Assembly (NCBI GenBank): GCA_903937405.1
Contig: CAIZZE010000030.1
Coordinates: 1-57,974, forward strand
DNA length: 57,974 nt
Direction of reading: 5' to 3'
From: an uncultured Alphaproteobacteria bacterium
GTDB taxonomy: Bacteria; Pseudomonadota; Alphaproteobacteria; Rickettsiales; UBA1997
Program-made: the position numbers and the translations under genes
Shown: positions 45,756 through 55,431 of the stretch, in pieces
Numbering within the stretch: position 1 is the stretch's first letter
How the letters are laid out: each line of letters opens with the position of its first letter
The notes under the pieces: model-generated
Seen by the model: the letters and a program-made list of their open reading frames with translations, nothing else
What the model was told of the DNA's origin: nothing
The model's database searches: none

Positions 45756-47284
45756 TCAACGCCCTTGGCAATGTTGAAGTTGATAGGAAAGCTGTAATAT
45801 TTTTGGTTAAAGTCGATATTGCGAGGCAAATCATCATATTTAACTGCATTTTTGCTGAGATTTTTTTTCACCTCAACCACCAATGTATCAAATTCTCTAA
45901 ATAGATCTTCAATATCACCACTTTTATTTAAGATTAATCCATTAAGGACAATATTATAATTTGGATTAGGTGCTGGAGAGCGGAAATTAAATTCCGGAAT
46001 CGCATAATTATATTCTGTAAGCTTAACATTAAAATCTTTCAGGAATTTCAGTTTAATATAAAAATCTATATAGTTGATTCCAATCGAACCCAAAGCTTCT
46101 TCCATTTTTCCGAAATCTGTAATTTGTTTAATGTCTACATCTTCTTCATCTTCACCTTGTGTTCCTTCAAGCGCGGCCTTTCTGATTCTTCCTAATTCTT
46201 GAATTGAAGCAAATTTTTGAGTTTCCGCAGCTTCAATTGCTTCTCCGACTTTGTCTTGCGAGAAAATAGAATATAACACAACCGAGCAAACACCTATTAC
46301 TAAAAACAGGTGTAAGTAATAAGAAAAACGTAAAGTTAAAAAGAATCTTTCCAGGGCAATAATTATTGGAATGGTAAATTTTAAAATCTTTTTACCTTCA
46401 GAGAAAATCTTGGAAAGCAGCATATCGCAATATTGGCTGTTTTCTGGCATTATTTTACCATAACCAGCTTTTTGCGCCGCTTCAAACGGGGTATAATTTA
46501 CGAAGTTTAGATCGGTACTATTAATTTTTTTGATCGATTCCAAAACACTGCTTGGAAAAATATTAACAATATCGAGTTCTGAAATTGATAGGTCGGGGAA
46601 GAGACGTTTTAAATATTCGAAAGTGCTATAAATATCTTGTTCATATTTTTCTAAGAAATCGGCCTGTTCAAAATTATAATTTACAACGCGGGTAAATACG
46701 ATTCCCTGATCTGAAAACACAATCTGCCTGATGCCAGAAACCTTGTTCTGCATCACAAAGCAATAAAGATCATTCTTTTTATTCTGAACTTGGGATTTAA
46801 GTTTTATGTCACTTTTGATTTTTTTGAAAAGGCTGTGCGCTTCAACGGGAAGCATGTAAATACCAACCAAACGGTTTTGCATGTCGAGTATAAACTCGAA
46901 CCATTTATTGATGGTTTCAGAAGTTGCTGATGTAACAAATAAGGCTTCCCATCTACTAGTTCCTGATTTCTTGGCGTTTAAAAGAATAAAACTTTTTAAA
47001 CTTTCTTTGTCACCATCGCTTGCCATATCACGTTTTATGATGCGATTTAAATCGCCGCGACGGATTGCAGGATAAACTTTTTTCTTGTAGCTTTGGTCAA
47101 TAGTATCAAGCAATACATAAACCGAAGCTGATTTATTTTTATTGAAAACTGATTTTAATTCTTCTTTCGAGGTATCATTTAATTCATCTAAAAAAATTTT
47201 ATTTTCAATGCTGCTACCATTATGGAGAGCTACAACCGCGCCGTAGTTTCCGATAGTGACAACGATATTCTTTTGAGAAAACAT
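45752..47284 (-). CDS. PilM–PilN-like (GspL-like) fused assembly protein
   Basis: 510 aa. Residues ~1-315 look like a PilM/GspL actin-like cytoplasmic domain (starts IVVTIGNYGAVVALHNG; later VFTRVVNYNFEQADFLEKYEQ). A single membrane helix (YYLHLFLVIGVCSVVLYSIF) follows around residues 325-345. The remainder is a coiled coil and a periplasmic PilN-like domain. In standard type IV pili these are two proteins; here, as in GspL of type II secretion, they are one chain. Strong divergence means the call relies on topology and operon order. Confidence 0.6.
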   Translation of the reverse strand: MFSQKNIVVTIGNYGAVVALHNGSSIENKIFLDELNDTSKEELKSVFNKNKSASVYVLLDTIDQSYKKKVYPAIRRGDLNRIIKRDMASDGDKESLKSFILLNAKKSGTSRWEALFVTSATSETINKWFEFILDMQNRLVGIYMLPVEAHSLFKKIKSDIKLKSQVQNKKNDLYCFVMQNKVSGIRQIVFSDQGIVFTRVVNYNFEQADFLEKYEQDIYSTFEYLKRLFPDLSISELDIVNIFPSSVLESIKKINSTDLNFVNYTPFEAAQKAGYGKIMPENSQYCDMLLSKIFSEGKKILKFTIPIIIALERFFLTLRFSYYLHLFLVIGVCSVVLYSIFSQDKVGEAIEAAETQKFASIQELGRIRKAALEGTQGEDEEDVDIKQITDFGKMEEALGSIGINYIDFYIKLKFLKDFNVKLTEYNYAIPEFNFRSPAPNPNYNIVLNGLILNKSGDIEDLFREFDTLVVEVKKNLSKNAVKYDDLPRNIDFNQKYYSFPINFNIAKGVE

Positions 47285-47377
47285 TTGAGTTTGTGATAGT
47301 TAAAACCTAAAAAACTGATGGGCCGGTTCGCGTTTTTAAAAGCCGATTAATTAACATGCAATTACTCACAAAAAAAA

Positions 47378-47779
47378 ATGATTCTTGGAATTGGAATTGA
47401 TTCAGTTTCGGTCGGTCGAATTGAAAAACTTATAATTCAATTTAAAGAAAAATTTCTGCAAAAGATTTTTGTTGAAAGCGAAATTTCAAAAGCCGATTCG
47501 ATTAAAATTTCTGAAAAACGTACTCTATTTTACGCCAAAAGATTCGCCGCCAAAGAAGCTTTTTCTAAAGCTACAGGCTTGGGAATAGGGCGTGGAATCG
47601 ATTTTAAAGATATCGAAATTACCAATGATAATTTGAGAAAACCCCAAATTAAAATTTTAAATGATAAGGAAGAATTTCTAAAAAAACATTTTAACTGCAG
47701 CAACTTTGCAATTCATTTGTCGCTTACGGATGAAGATCCAATCGCAAGCGCCTTTGTTACAATCGAAAAAATCTCATGA
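47378..47779 (+). CDS. acpS: Holo-[acyl-carrier-protein] synthase
   Basis: 133 aa. It transfers 4'-phosphopantetheine from CoA to ACP. GIGIDSVSVGRIEKL carries the Mg-binding Asp (D8), and FAAKEAFSKATGLGIG holds the second acidic ligand. The C-terminal HLSLTDEDPIASAFV is typical. It overlaps gpsA by 4 bp (ATGA). In many alphaproteobacteria acpS lies beside pdxJ or lepB; here it begins a lipid/nucleotide run with gpsA and guaA. Confidence 0.93.
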   Translation: MILGIGIDSVSVGRIEKLIIQFKEKFLQKIFVESEISKADSIKISEKRTLFYAKRFAAKEAFSKATGLGIGRGIDFKDIEITNDNLRKPQIKILNDKEEFLKKHFNCSNFAIHLSLTDEDPIASAFVTIEKIS

Positions 47780-48759
47780 AAAAAATAATCGTCATCGGTG
47801 CCGGAGCCTGGGGAACTGCAATTGCCAACTTGCTTGCTAAAAATTCCAATCAGGTTTTTTTGAGTGCTAATAATAAAGAAGTTATTGATGAAATTAATGG
47901 CAAAAAAACCAATCACAAATTTTTACCGAATATAAAATTAAACAAAAATCTCAGCGCAATTTCTGGATTTGAAAAAGAAATTTCGACAGCCGATTTCGTT
48001 TTCATCGTTATTCCAAGCCAAAGCGCGGCCGAAGTTTTTAAAAAAATTTCTAAAATTAAAATCAAAAAAGATTGCGCTTTTGTAATTTGTTCAAAAGGCG
48101 TTGAACAAAATTCTTTAATGCTTTTGAGCGATTCTTTTGAAAAAATCACCGGCATTAAAAATTTCGCTGCTTTATCGGGCCCAAACTTTGCAATTGAGGT
48201 GGCGAATGAAGTTCCGACAATTACTTCAATTGCTGCAAAAAATAAAAAACTGGCGCAAAAAGTAATCGATATTTTAAATAATGATTATTTCAAAGCCTCG
48301 TATTTCAAGGATCCACGCACTGCCGAAATTTGCGGCATTGTCAAAAATATTATCGCAATTGGTTGTGGAATTGTTGATGGCCTTGATTTGGGTGTGAATG
48401 CTAAATCAGCTTTGGTAATGAAAGGAATTTCAGAAATTCGTGTTTTATGCAAAAAACTAAAGGCTTCCGACGATGTTATAAACGCTGCAGGATTTGGTGA
48501 TATTTTTCTAACTTGTTCATCAACTAAATCACGCAACAACACTCTGGGAACTTTAATTGCCAAAGGCAAAACTTACGCAGAAATTGCCAAAGAAACCGAC
48601 AAAACCTATGAAGGCGCATCTTCCGCCAAATCAATTGCTGCAATTGCTAAAAAGTTGAAATTGCAGCTAGACTTGTGTGAAAAAATAAGCCAAATTTTGA
48701 CCCGCAAACATTCTCCAGAACAAATCAAAACAATAATCTCAAAATCAATTTTAGCTTAA
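47776..48759 (+). CDS. gpsA: Glycerol-3-phosphate dehydrogenase [NAD(P)+]
   Basis: 327 aa. It reduces dihydroxyacetone phosphate to sn-glycerol-3-phosphate for phospholipid synthesis. The nucleotide-binding motif is IGAGAWGTAIANLLA. The substrate motif is LSGPNFAIEVANEVPT, catalytic Lys lies in GIVKNIIAIGCGIVDGLDLG, and AGFGDIFLTCSSTKSRNNTLG is typical. Tight junctions with acpS (overlap) and guaA (start follows the stop directly) suggest a single transcript. Confidence 0.96.
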   Translation: MKKIIVIGAGAWGTAIANLLAKNSNQVFLSANNKEVIDEINGKKTNHKFLPNIKLNKNLSAISGFEKEISTADFVFIVIPSQSAAEVFKKISKIKIKKDCAFVICSKGVEQNSLMLLSDSFEKITGIKNFAALSGPNFAIEVANEVPTITSIAAKNKKLAQKVIDILNNDYFKASYFKDPRTAEICGIVKNIIAIGCGIVDGLDLGVNAKSALVMKGISEIRVLCKKLKASDDVINAAGFGDIFLTCSSTKSRNNTLGTLIAKGKTYAEIAKETDKTYEGASSAKSIAAIAKKLKLQLDLCEKISQILTRKHSPEQIKTIISKSILA

Positions 48760-50346
48760 ATGTCCAACAGTGTTTTAATTATCGATTTCGGCAGCCAAGT
48801 TACTCAACTTATTGCGCGTAGAATCCGTGAACTTGGTGTTTTTTGTGAAGTTAAAAATCACGATATCAAACTTGATGAAGTCAAGAAAATAGCGCCAAAA
48901 GCAATTATTTTTTCTGGCGGACCTGCTTCAGTTTATGAAAAAGATGCGCCAACAATTGATAAAAAAATCTTCGAACTAAAAACTCCGATTTTAGGAATTT
49001 GCTACGGCGAACAGTTAATCTGTCACTTGCTTGGTGGAAAAGTTGGCAAATCTTTTGAAAGAGAATTTGGTAAAGCTGAAATTGAAGTTGTTGCAACTTC
49101 TAAGCTTTTCAAAGGTGTAAAAAATAAACAAGTTTGGATGAGTCATGGCGATCATATCAGCAAAATTCCGGCTAGTTTTAATGTTATCGCAATCACGCCA
49201 AAAGCGCCACACGCGGCAATTGGTGATGAAAAGAGAAAAATTTACGGTGTGCAATTTCATCCCGAAGTTGTTCATTCGATTGAAGGTAAAAAAATCATCG
49301 AAAATTTCGTGGTAAATATTTCTGGCTGTAAGCCGGATTGGACGATGAAAAATTTCAAAAAAGAAGAAATTGCTCATATTAAAAAAATTGTCGGCAAAAA
49401 TCAGGTGATCTGCGGACTTTCTGGTGGCGTTGATTCATCGGTTGTTGCGGCTTTAATTAATGAAGCAATCGGCAAACAATTAACCTGCATTTTTGTTGAT
49501 CACGGTCTTTTAAGAAAAGGCGAGGGCGCCCAAGTGCGAGAAGTTTTTGATAGTCGTTTAGGATCCCCTTATTTAAGGGGATCGAGTCGACGCGTTAGCG
49601 CGATGAAGGGGTTGCATAACTTTGTTTATGTTGATGCTTCGAAATTATTTTTATCGAAATTAAAAGGCGTTTTGGATCCAGAGAAAAAACGTAAAATTAT
49701 TGGCAAAACTTTCATTGAAGTTTTCGACAAAGAATCTTCAAAAATTAAAAATGCTATCTTTTTGGCTCAAGGCACGCTTTATCCCGACGTGATTGAATCT
49801 TCGCATCCAAATAAAGGCGCGAGCCAAACAATTAAATCGCATCATAATGTTGGCGGTTTGCCAAAAAAGATGAAATTAAAATTGCTCGAACCAGTTAGAA
49901 TGCTTTTCAAAGATGAAGTTCGTGTGCTGGGAAAAGAGCTTGGTCTTCCAGATCATGTTGTCGGCCGCCATCCTTTTCCAGGCCCTGGGTTAGCGATTAG
50001 AATTATTGGCGAAATCACTCCCGAAAAAATTAAAGTTTTGCAAGAAGCTGACGCAATTTACATCGAAGAAATCCGCAAAGCCGGACTTTACGATAAAATT
50101 TGGCAAGCATTTTCAGTTTTAACTCCGATCAAAACTGTGGGAGTCATGGGGGACGCCAGAACTTATGAAAATGTTTTAGCTCTGCGCGCTGTTACTTCAA
50201 TTGATGGAATGACGGCTGACGTTTACAATTTTGATTCCCAGTTTTTATGCTCGGTCGCAAGTAGAATAATTAACGAAGTGCGTGGAATTAACCGTGTGGT
50301 TTATGACTTCACGTCAAAACCACCGGGAACTATTGAGTGGGAATAA
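48760..50346 (+). CDS. guaA: GMP synthase (glutamine-hydrolysing) with an in-frame palindromic insertion
   Basis: 528 aa. The class I amidotransferase domain (1-190) has nucleophile C81 (GICYGEQ) and the H167/E169 pair (VQFHPEV). The ATP-PPase P-loop SGGVDSS is at residues 221-227. The C-terminal dimerisation domain ends [17 protein letters not shown]. Between REVFDS and [11 protein letters not shown], residues ~266-286 form an Arg/Ser/Gly-rich insert absent from the family pattern, encoded by a palindromic element. Outside the insert all motifs are intact, so the enzyme is probably active. It makes GMP from XMP. Confidence 0.96.
   Translation: MSNSVLIIDFGSQVTQLIARRIRELGVFCEVKNHDIKLDEVKKIAPKAIIFSGGPASVYEKDAPTIDKKIFELKTPILGICYGEQLICHLLGGKVGKSFEREFGKAEIEVVATSKLFKGVKNKQVWMSHGDHISKIPASFNVIAITPKAPHAAIGDEKRKIYGVQFHPEVVHSIEGKKIIENFVVNISGCKPDWTMKNFKKEEIAHIKKIVGKNQVICGLSGGVDSSVVAALINEAIGKQLTCIFVDHGLLRKGEGAQVREVFDSRLGSPYLRGSSRRVSAMKGLHNFVYVDASKLFLSKLKGVLDPEKKRKIIGKTFIEVFDKESSKIKNAIFLAQGTLYPDVIESSHPNKGASQTIKSHHNVGGLPKKMKLKLLEPVRMLFKDEVRVLGKELGLPDHVVGRHPFPGPGLAIRIIGEITPEKIKVLQEADAIYIEEIRKAGLYDKIWQAFSVLTPIKTVGVMGDARTYENVLALRAVTSIDGMTADVYNFDSQFLCSVASRIINEVRGINRVVYDFTSKPPGTIEWE
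49555..49617 (+). repeat. RPE-like palindromic element inside guaA
   Basis: GATCCCCTTA (49562-49571) pairs perfectly with TAAGGGGATC (49574-49583) around a 2-nt loop. A second small stem (CGCG TTAG CGCG) follows at 49591-49602. The whole ~60-nt stretch is GC-richer than its surroundings and translates in frame as an insert ([17 protein letters not shown]) between conserved GuaA blocks. It recalls Rickettsia palindromic elements, which insert in frame in protein genes (established), but its sequence family is not one I can name. Confidence 0.85.
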
Positions 50347-50379
50347 ATTCATCTTTTTTAAATTTAAATTTTCAAAAAA

Positions 50380-51636
50380 ATGCTAATCAGTTTTAGCGTC
50401 ACCAACTTCAGATCTATAAAAGAAACGCAGACAATTTATCTGAGTGTTGATCCTAAACTTTCTAAAGCGGGCAAATTTAAAAATAATCTTTTTAAAACTG
50501 GCTTAAAAAGTGAAGCGCATTTGCTAAAAAGCGCGGCAATTTATGGTGCTAATGCTTCGGGGAAAAGTAATTTTGTTCGAGCTTTGTCTTTTTTTAATTC
50601 GATGGCTTTGAGGCGTTTAGATAGAGGTCAAATCCTTTTTGAATTTGATCCATTTGTTTTGAACAAAGAAAATAAATCAAAACCAACCGAATTTGAAATC
50701 GACTTCATTATCCAAAAAACAAGATATATCTACGCTTTTGGCTTTGATGAAACAAAAATCCACTTTGAAAAACTTGAGCGTTTTGAAGATGAAGAAAAAA
50801 AACTAATTTATGAAATAAAGCTTGTTGGCGAAGAGCTGAAAGAAAATTTTACCCAACTTTTTGAAGGTAAAAGAGATTCAATTGACGCCGTTAAAAATAA
50901 TAAAAACCACTTGTTTCTGCCTTCAAATGTAAGTTCAGATGGTAATAAATTTTTGAATCCAATTTATGATTGGATTCAAAAAATATCTAGCGCAACAAGA
51001 CCAGCCAATCTTCAAAGCACTCTTGACTGGATTTCGAGAAGAGAAGAAAATAAAATAAAAACCCTAGAGCTTCTGAAGGCGTGTGATCTTGGGATTTCTG
51101 ATTTTGCAATCAAAAAACGAGAGTTTTACGAAGGGTTTTTTGAGGGTGAATTTTTTAAATCGCGTTCAGAAGAGACAAAAGAAGATCTAAAAAACCACAA
51201 AGAGGTAACATTTACAAATAGCGGAGGCTATCCTTTAGATTTTAATAAATTATCCGACGGCTCAAAAGCTTTATTCAATTTAACTAAACCAATCTTCGAA
51301 ACCTTAGAAAACGGCGACGTTTTATTTTTTGATGAATTGGATCGCAGTTTGCACCCAGATGTTTTAAAAAATATCGTCAGAATTTTTCACAACCCAAATC
51401 TCAACAAAAACAAAGCCCAAATTGTTTTCACCGCACACAACGACATTTTGCTAGAAAAAAAAGAAAGAATTTTGCGCCACGACCAAGTTTGGTTCACTAG
51501 CAAAGTAAAAGATGGCTCAACAGAGTTATATTCTTTATCTGAATTTGAAGACGTTAAAAAATCTGACAATATCGTCAAAAAATATCGCGAATATGATTTT
51601 GGCGCCAGACCTTTTATTAAAGATTTGAACTACTAA
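50380..51636 (+). CDS. AAA/SMC-like ATPase, RloA/AbiLi-type (defence)
   Basis: 418 aa. The N-terminal SFSVTNFRSIKETQTI is typical of AAA_15/AAA_21 ATPases. Walker A GANASGKS is at residues 56-63. The ABC-like signature is KLSDGSKALF. Walker B VLFFDELDRSLHPDVLK lies near residues 313-329, with a switch His in VFTAHNDILL. Such ATPases pair with RloB in phage-defence or restriction-linked loci (for example Rlo genes and AbiL). It begins 33 bp after guaA and runs into the rloB-like gene after 3 bp. Confidence 0.88.
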   Translation: MLISFSVTNFRSIKETQTIYLSVDPKLSKAGKFKNNLFKTGLKSEAHLLKSAAIYGANASGKSNFVRALSFFNSMALRRLDRGQILFEFDPFVLNKENKSKPTEFEIDFIIQKTRYIYAFGFDETKIHFEKLERFEDEEKKLIYEIKLVGEELKENFTQLFEGKRDSIDAVKNNKNHLFLPSNVSSDGNKFLNPIYDWIQKISSATRPANLQSTLDWISRREENKIKTLELLKACDLGISDFAIKKREFYEGFFEGEFFKSRSEETKEDLKNHKEVTFTNSGGYPLDFNKLSDGSKALFNLTKPIFETLENGDVLFFDELDRSLHPDVLKNIVRIFHNPNLNKNKAQIVFTAHNDILLEKKERILRHDQVWFTSKVKDGSTELYSLSEFEDVKKSDNIVKKYREYDFGARPFIKDLNY

Positions 51637-51639
51637 AAT

Positions 51640-52368
51640 ATGGCGATAAATCAACAAAGAAGGCGACCAATCGGGGGAATAAAAAACAAAGAAATTTTGA
51701 TTATCTCCGAAGATAAAGAGTCTTTTATTTTATATTTTAAAAATTTTTTGCAAAAAATTGGCTACGAAAAGACGGGCGAAAGAAGCGAAGACAATAAAAT
51801 TAAACATTTTTTTAAGGGACAATTAAGCAGAACTTTTGGCGGTCGCTTCATTGCAGAAATAACACTATCTCACGCTGGAATAACGCACTCAGAAGGCATG
51901 GTAAAAATAGCCAATCAAGAAAGTTTAAAGCGCAAAAAATCATCCGAAGAATTCAGAGCATTTTGTGTTTTTGATGCCGAAAATGAAGAAAAACTTAAGA
52001 AAGATTTAGAGATTAAGACGGAACAAAATGTTAAAAAAATTATCTCATTTCCGTGCTACGAAGCTTGGCTTCTCATGCATTTTATAACCAATTTGAATGA
52101 GGATAAATTTCAAAAAATAAACGCAGCTGATTTAATAACAGAGTTAAGTAATCAATATCGTTTAAAATTTGGTGAAGAAGGATTGCAATTTGGAATATCA
52201 ATCAGTTATCGCAAAAATCTGATGACAGAAACAATATTTAACTGGCTTTATTCTAATATAAACACAGCCAAAGCCAACGCTCAAAGACTTAGAAACGAAA
52301 ATAAAAAACATCTATCAACCGAAATCGATTTACTAATAAACGAACTCGAAAATTTTTCCGTCGCTTAA
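51640..52368 (+). CDS. RloB-like (AbiLii-type) TOPRIM-related effector
   Basis: 242 aa. The N-terminal basic QQRRRPIGGIKNKEILIISE leads to E24 in the position of the usual EGxxTE motif (here EDKESFILYF, a variant). AFCVFDAENEEK (residues ~108-118) carries the acidic DxD-like pair, and SFPCYEAWLLMHF (~136-148) is the RloB hallmark (family: NPxFExWLLLHF). It is proposed to be the nuclease-like effector activated by the partner ATPase. Family relationship is solid; the activity is inferred. Confidence 0.85.
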   Translation: MAINQQRRRPIGGIKNKEILIISEDKESFILYFKNFLQKIGYEKTGERSEDNKIKHFFKGQLSRTFGGRFIAEITLSHAGITHSEGMVKIANQESLKRKKSSEEFRAFCVFDAENEEKLKKDLEIKTEQNVKKIISFPCYEAWLLMHFITNLNEDKFQKINAADLITELSNQYRLKFGEEGLQFGISISYRKNLMTETIFNWLYSNINTAKANAQRLRNENKKHLSTEIDLLINELENFSVA

Positions 52369-52385
52369 TTTTTTAAAAAAACTCT

Positions 52386-53702
52386 ATGCCAAATTTCGAT
52401 TTACCATACGCACAACCAATCTCCGCTGATAAAAAAACTTTATATACCAACGCCAGAATTGTCGATCCGGAAACTGGCTATGATAAAATCGGAAGCCTTC
52501 TAACAATTGGCGATAAAATTGTAGATTTTGGTGAGAGTGTTGAAGCTTTTGATGCCGAAATTATTGATTGTAAAGGTCATGTTCTAGCTCCCGGATTAAT
52601 CGATATTCAAGTGCATTTTCGTGACCCCGGCCAATCTCGCAAAGAAGATTTAACCACAGGTTCAAAATCTGCCGTTGTTGGCGGCATCACAACTGTTGTT
52701 TGTCAACCAAACACTGCACCAACTTTAGACTCTGTTTTAACTTTTGATTATCTACGCTTAAAATCTCGCGAAGTGGCTTATTGCAACGTAAAAGCCTATG
52801 GTTGCATCACTAAAAATATGAAAGGCGAAGAATTAGCTGACATGCATTCTTTGAAAGAAGCGGGTGCTGTTGGTTTCACTGATGATGGTTTACCGGTTAT
52901 GAACGCTAATGTTATGCGTCGCGCTTTTGAATATTCAAAAAATCTCAATGTTGTAATCGCGCAACATGCTGAAGATTTAAACCTTACCAATAAAGGCTGC
53001 ATCAACGAAGGAAGAGTTTCGCTTGAACTTGGAGTTCGCGGCATTCCTAATATTTCTGAATCAGTAATTGTTGAACGCGATTTGGCAATTTTAGAAAGCA
53101 CGGGCGGGCGTTATCACTTGCTTCATGTTTCAACGCGCGAAGCGCTTGATGCAATTAAACGCGGCAAAGAAAAAGGGTTGAATGCCACAGTTGAAGTGTC
53201 TCCGCATCATTTTATGTTAACTGATGAACAAGTTTTAAAATCAGGAACTAACGCCAAAATGAATCCGCCGCTACGCAGCGAAAAAGATCGTTTGGCATTA
53301 ATTGAAGGATTAAAATCAGGTCTGATCGACGCAATCGCCACCGATCACGCGCCACATGATTTAGCTTCAAAAGAAAAAACTTTAGAAGAAGCATCTTTCG
53401 GAATTGTTGGCGTTGAAACTATGTTGCCACTTAGTTTAACTCTATATCACGAAAAAGTTTTATCACTGCGTGACCTGCTTGCTAAAATGACTTGTAACGC
53501 CGCAAAAATTATTAATTTCGATGGCGGTGTAATTAAAAAAGGCGCTCGCGCTGATTTAGTTTTGATTGATCTTGATTTTGATTGGACAATTGATTCCCAA
53601 AAATTTCACAGCAAATCCAAAAATTCTCCTTTCGATGGCTTTAAAGTAAAAGGTCGCGCAACTAGAACAATCGTAGCCGGAAAAACAGTTTACGCAGTTT
53701 AA
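52386..53702 (+). CDS. pyrC: Dihydroorotase (class I, PyrC/AllB-like)
   Basis: 438 aa amidohydrolase closing carbamoyl-aspartate to dihydroorotate in pyrimidine synthesis. Zinc ligands are in DIQVHFRDPGQSRKEDLTTG, AQHAEDLNLT, LLHVSTREALDAI and the catalytic ATDHAPHDLASKEKTLEEA. GIVGVETMLPLSL is characteristic of class I dihydroorotases. It is intact, so pyrimidine synthesis may be retained. The defence pair upstream separates it from guaA. Confidence 0.95.
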   Translation: MPNFDLPYAQPISADKKTLYTNARIVDPETGYDKIGSLLTIGDKIVDFGESVEAFDAEIIDCKGHVLAPGLIDIQVHFRDPGQSRKEDLTTGSKSAVVGGITTVVCQPNTAPTLDSVLTFDYLRLKSREVAYCNVKAYGCITKNMKGEELADMHSLKEAGAVGFTDDGLPVMNANVMRRAFEYSKNLNVVIAQHAEDLNLTNKGCINEGRVSLELGVRGIPNISESVIVERDLAILESTGGRYHLLHVSTREALDAIKRGKEKGLNATVEVSPHHFMLTDEQVLKSGTNAKMNPPLRSEKDRLALIEGLKSGLIDAIATDHAPHDLASKEKTLEEASFGIVGVETMLPLSLTLYHEKVLSLRDLLAKMTCNAAKIINFDGGVIKKGARADLVLIDLDFDWTIDSQKFHSKSKNSPFDGFKVKGRATRTIVAGKTVYAV

Positions 53703-53724
53703 ATTAAATTTTTTTAAGGCGCGG

Positions 53725-54513
53725 ATGGTTGCAAAAATTCTTATAATTGCCGGTTCAGATCCAAGTGGTGGCGCTGGAATTCAGGCTGATATTAAAACTG
53801 CAACAGCGCATAAAGTTTATTCATCGGCGGCAATAACTTGTTTAACAGCGCAAAATACTAAAAAAGTTTTCAACATTCATAATTCTCCAATTAGTTTTTT
53901 ACGTGAACAATTAGAAGCGGTTTTAGAGGACATAAAATTTGATGTGATAAAAATTGGCATGCTGGGAACGCTTGAAATTATTGAATGTGTAACTGATGTT
54001 TTAAATAAAAAAGCTAAAAAAATTCCGCTTATTTTAGACACAGTAATGGTTGCAACTTCGGGAGATTTATTGCTTAAAAAAAATGCGGTTTCAGCTTTGA
54101 AAAACCAACTGATTAAATTGGCTTTTATCGTCACGCCAAATATTGATGAAGCGGAAGTTTTAGCAGAAATGAAAATCAGAAATATTGAAGATATGAAGCT
54201 TGCAGCCTTGAAAATAAAGGCTTTGGGATGTAATGCAGTTTTAATAAAAGGTGGGCATTTAAATTTTTTGGATAAAAAAATCAGAAGCGTTTTGCTTGAT
54301 GAAAATTCTCAATTTCACATCATTACCAATAAAAAATTTGGAGATAAAAATATTCACGGAACTGGCTGCACTTTAGCATCAGCAATTGCTTGCAATATTT
54401 CTAAAAAAATCGATTTGTTAAACTCTGTAAAGAAAGCCAATAATTACGTTTATCGCTCGATTGTAAAAAGTTTAAAAATAGGCAAAGGAAGTTTGGTTTT
54501 AAAACATTTCTAA
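53725..54513 (+). CDS. thiD: Hydroxymethylpyrimidine/phosphomethylpyrimidine kinase
   Basis: 262 aa ribokinase-fold enzyme phosphorylating HMP and HMP-P in thiamine synthesis or salvage. IIAGSDPSGGAGIQADIKT is the N-terminal signature. DTVMVATSGDLLL and the C-terminal NIHGTGCTLASAIACNISK with its anion hole and catalytic Asp region are present. thiC and thiE are not nearby, so it may act in salvage. It starts 22 bp after pyrC. Confidence 0.93.
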   Translation: MVAKILIIAGSDPSGGAGIQADIKTATAHKVYSSAAITCLTAQNTKKVFNIHNSPISFLREQLEAVLEDIKFDVIKIGMLGTLEIIECVTDVLNKKAKKIPLILDTVMVATSGDLLLKKNAVSALKNQLIKLAFIVTPNIDEAEVLAEMKIRNIEDMKLAALKIKALGCNAVLIKGGHLNFLDKKIRSVLLDENSQFHIITNKKFGDKNIHGTGCTLASAIACNISKKIDLLNSVKKANNYVYRSIVKSLKIGKGSLVLKHF

Positions 54514-54525
54514 AGATTAAAATTT

Positions 54526-55422
54526 ATGATCAAAAATCAAAAACGTAAAATATTAATTACTGGTGGAACTGGATTTATTGGCAGCAAACTTTGTCTTAAA
54601 CTCATTGAACTGGGCTTTCAATTAACTGTTTTAAGCAGAAAAACCAATTTAATAAATCGCGATTCTATTTCTTATATTAACGATCTCGATCAAATCGAAT
54701 TTGATTTTGATATTGTAATTAATTTAAGCGGAGCGCCGATTGCAGTGCGCTGGAGCGAAAAAAATCAAAAAGAAATTTACGCCAGCAGAATTGATGTAAC
54801 TCGCAAAATTGTTGAAAAAATTAATCAGGCAAAAAATCCGCCAAGTCTTTTTATTAGTGGTTCGGCGATTGGTTATTACGGAACTTCAGAATCGATAGTT
54901 TTCAATGAAAAATCTTTGCCAACTAAAGAAAATTTATTTTCACAAAAACTTTGTCAAGATTGGGAAAATGAGGCAAAAAAAGCTGAAGATAAAACAGTAG
55001 TTGTAAGAATAAGAACTGGCGTGGTTCTTGGATCTGAAGGCGGAATGATAAAAAAAATCTCTCCTATTTTTAAACTTGGTTTGGGCGGAAAAATTGGTTC
55101 AGGAAATCAGATTTTAAGTTGGATTCATATTGATGACGAAGTGGCGGCGATAATTCATTTAATTGAAAATCAAAAAATTTCTGGCGCCGTAAATTTGACT
55201 ACTCCTTTGGCAATAAGTAACGCAGAATTTACAAAAGTTTTTGCCGCCAATTTAAAAAAGCCCGCAATTTTTAATGCTCCCGCTTTGGCAATGAAATTAG
55301 TTTATGGTGAAATGGCACAAGAGTTGTTGCTAAAAGGTCAGAAGGTTTATCCGGAAGTTTTAATTGATAGCGGATTTAGTTTTCAGTTTCCTGATTTAAA
55401 AACTGCATTAGAAAATATTTAG
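54526..55422 (+). CDS. TIGR01777/YfcH-family NAD-dependent epimerase-like protein
   Basis: 298 aa. ITGGTGFIGSKLCLKLIE is the Rossmann motif. INLSGAPIAVRWSEKNQKEI, FISGSAIGYYG and VVVRIRTGVVLGSEGGMIKK follow, all typical of YfcH proteins related to SulA-neighbour epimerases. A C-terminal DUF1731 block (~250-298) is present. Its substrate is unknown across the family. It follows thiD by 12 bp and ends 9 bp before the convergent SGNH gene. Confidence 0.88.
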   Translation: MIKNQKRKILITGGTGFIGSKLCLKLIELGFQLTVLSRKTNLINRDSISYINDLDQIEFDFDIVINLSGAPIAVRWSEKNQKEIYASRIDVTRKIVEKINQAKNPPSLFISGSAIGYYGTSESIVFNEKSLPTKENLFSQKLCQDWENEAKKAEDKTVVVRIRTGVVLGSEGGMIKKISPIFKLGLGGKIGSGNQILSWIHIDDEVAAIIHLIENQKISGAVNLTTPLAISNAEFTKVFAANLKKPAIFNAPALAMKLVYGEMAQELLLKGQKVYPEVLIDSGFSFQFPDLKTALENI

Positions 55423-55431
55423 TAAATAGTT

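Noticed and set aside
49555-49617. guaA insert as a sequencing or assembly error
   Set aside because: It is a multiple of three in effect, keeps the frame and forms a precise palindrome, which errors would not produce.
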